From Sphingomonadaceae bacterium (GTDB taxonomy: Bacteria; Pseudomonadota; Alphaproteobacteria; Sphingomonadales; Sphingomonadaceae), in the NCBI GenBank assembly GCA_947446935.1, contig CANFIV010000095.1:1-6318 (forward strand): 6,318 nt of DNA, in the 5' to 3' direction. Positions 5,038-6,318 of the stretch are shown here, piece after piece (positions within the stretch are counted from its first letter, which is position 1; each line of letters starts with the position of its first letter). The translations under genes and the position numbers were made by a program. The notes beneath the pieces were generated by a model. That model saw only the letters and a list, made by a program, of their open reading frames with translations, did no database searches and was not told the origin of the DNA.

Positions 5038-6318
5038 TTAGAACTTCACGCCGACCCGCACCCCGTAGAGGCGCGGCGAGCCGAACTGCCAGTTGTAGAT
5101 GTCATCCGCGCCGGCCGAGATGAAGCTGCCATAGGTCAGAGGGCGCTTGTTCTCGAGGTTTTTCACATAAGCCGAGACCGAAAACTTCTTGTTTGCCGGC
5201 GCATATTCGAGGCTCAGGTTGGTCTGGGTATAGGCCTCCTGGGTCCCGTCGCGGTAGTTGTAGAAGTCGAGGAAGTAGGAGCTCTTGAAGGTCGAGTCCG
5301 CACGGGCAGTGATCGTGCCGGCATCGCCGAGCCGGAACACGTGGTCGATCCCGGCCGTGATGATGAAGCGCGGCGAGAACGGCGGACGGTGGCCAGCGAA
5401 GTTGGGCTGCTGAATACCGGGTGTGGTGGGATCGAGGTCACCCACGCCGTTGATGTCGAAACCGCCGCCCGGTGCCTGGTAAACGTTGAACTGGGCGAGC
5501 AGCTCATCATACTTGGCGTTGAGGTAGTTCACCGAAGCATCGAAATGCGTGTTGTCATCGAGCGCGATGTTGGCCGCGGCCTCGATGCCCCAGATCGTTG
5601 CCTTGCCAGCGTTGAAAGTCTGTCCGCCCTTGGTCGTGTCCAGCAGGACCGATACCTGCAGGTCCCTGTAGTCATAATAGAATGCGCCGAGATTGAACTG
5701 GTGCTGGCGGTGATCGCCGAACGTCTGCTTCCAGCCGCCTTCGTAGGCGGTGTTGGTTTCCGGCTTGTAGATGCCGATGGAATCGAACCCGCCGCCTTTG
5801 AAGCCGGTCGAGACTTTGGCATAGATCAGCGTGTCGGAGTTGGGCTTGTAGTTCAGGCCGGCGAGCCAGGTGATCTTGTTTTCCGAACTCGCGAGCGGGA
5901 TCGTCTGCAGATAGGGCAGCTTGAGGATGTTCTTGCGGCCGGGGCCCGAGTTGAACAAATAATCCGAGGTCGCGGTGCCCGGGGGAACGAGGAAGGCATC
6001 GGGCGGACCTGCGCCGAAGGGGGTACCGTTGAGATAGGTGGCGTCGCGCTTGTTGTCGGTATAGCGCAGGCCGCCGACAGCGGTCAGCTTTTCACCCAGA
6101 GGCACTTCGACCTGACCGAACAGCGACTTGCTCTCGCTTGAAATCTTGCGGCCAAAATAGGTGAGGTAGGATCCGGCGGGCAGCGGTGCCGGAATACCGA
6201 TCGGCGCAACGAAGAAGCCGTTTTCGCGGTCAAGCTTCTCCTTGAAGTAGAAACCGCCGATTTGATACGTCACGCCGCCGATCACGCCGTTGAGGCGCAG
6301 TTCGTGGCTTTGCGTGTC
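5038..6318 (-). CDS. TonB-dependent outer-membrane receptor, C-terminal 426 residues (partial at window edge)
   Basis: C-terminal part of a TonB-dependent receptor beta-barrel, which imports ligands across the outer membrane using energy from TonB. Signal peptide, TonB box and plug lie outside the window. Seen: SHELRLNG followed by GGFYFKEKL at the window edge, GGLRYTDNKR, then the typical sphingomonad run LNYKPNSDTLIYAKVSTGFK, EGGWKQTF, FYYDYRDLQVSV, and LDDNTHFDASVNYLNAKYDE. Late strands include FSPRFIITAGIDHVF, YTQTNLSLEYAP and FSVSAYVKNLENK, and the protein ends in RLYGVRVGVKF with the terminal aromatic used for barrel assembly. The barrel looks intact in the visible part. Alternating polar/hydrophobic strands and many Tyr/Phe fit the family. 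The ligand is not readable from sequence; the genes downstream suggest a plant glycoside or oligosaccharide. It is the most upstream gene seen in the locus. Confidence 0.93.
   Translation of the reverse strand, partial: DTQSHELRLNGVIGGVTYQIGGFYFKEKLDRENGFFVAPIGIPAPLPAGSYLTYFGRKISSESKSLFGQVEVPLGEKLTAVGGLRYTDNKRDATYLNGTPFGAGPPDAFLVPPGTATSDYLFNSGPGRKNILKLPYLQTIPLASSENKITWLAGLNYKPNSDTLIYAKVSTGFKGGGFDSIGIYKPETNTAYEGGWKQTFGDHRQHQFNLGAFYYDYRDLQVSVLLDTTKGGQTFNAGKATIWGIEAAANIALDDNTHFDASVNYLNAKYDELLAQFNVYQAPGGGFDINGVGDLDPTTPGIQQPNFAGHRPPFSPRFIITAGIDHVFRLGDAGTITARADSTFKSSYFLDFYNYRDGTQEAYTQTNLSLEYAPANKKFSVSAYVKNLENKRPLTYGSFISAGADDIYNWQFGSPRLYGVRVGVKF

Noticed and set aside
4933..6141. 402-codon open frame on the plus strand opposite the receptor
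   Set aside because: It is antisense to a clear TonB-dependent receptor barrel. Its Val/Glu/Gly/Arg-rich composition is typical of a shadow frame.

Overview
This GC-rich window reads as one co-directional catabolic locus, all on the minus strand, from an alphaproteobacterium. The style of the TonB-dependent receptor, the Shine-Dalgarno sequences and the gene mix point to a sphingomonad (Sphingomonas, Novosphingobium or Sphingobium type). The assignment is by sequence style only; no marker gene is present.

In transcription order (right to left): the C-terminal 426 residues of a TonB-dependent outer-membrane receptor (5038-6318, runs off the window); a short intergenic with a strong GC hairpin; a decayed, internally deleted GPH-type sugar symporter with an in-frame TGA (4533-4961); a 136-bp AT-rich control region with a palindrome; a TIM-barrel sugar isomerase/epimerase-like protein (3374-4396); a 130-residue DUF6379 / C-glycoside deglycosidase beta-subunit-type protein (2968-3360); a cytoplasmic GH3 beta-glucosidase with inserted PA14 domain, broken by one in-frame TAG (576-2966); and the N-terminal 182 residues of a Gfo/Idh/MocA oxidoreductase (1-547, runs off the window). 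No RNA gene, IS element or CRISPR array was seen.

The main point is the combination of an isomerase-like alpha subunit, a DUF6379 beta subunit and a Gfo/Idh/MocA dehydrogenase. This is the parts list of C-glycoside deglycosidation (Dgp/Car type systems): the dehydrogenase oxidises the sugar 3-OH, and the two-subunit Mn-dependent enzyme then eliminates the aglycone. The GH3 enzyme could trim O-linked glucose, and the receptor plus symporter could import the intact glycoside, since none of the enzymes shows a signal peptide. The substrate (a plant C- or O-glycoside) is inferred.

Two genes are broken by single in-frame stops, one TAG and one TGA, and the symporter has also lost its middle. The locus therefore looks like a glycoside pathway in early decay, unless the stops are sequence errors. 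The isomerase, DUF6379 and the visible dehydrogenase part appear intact.
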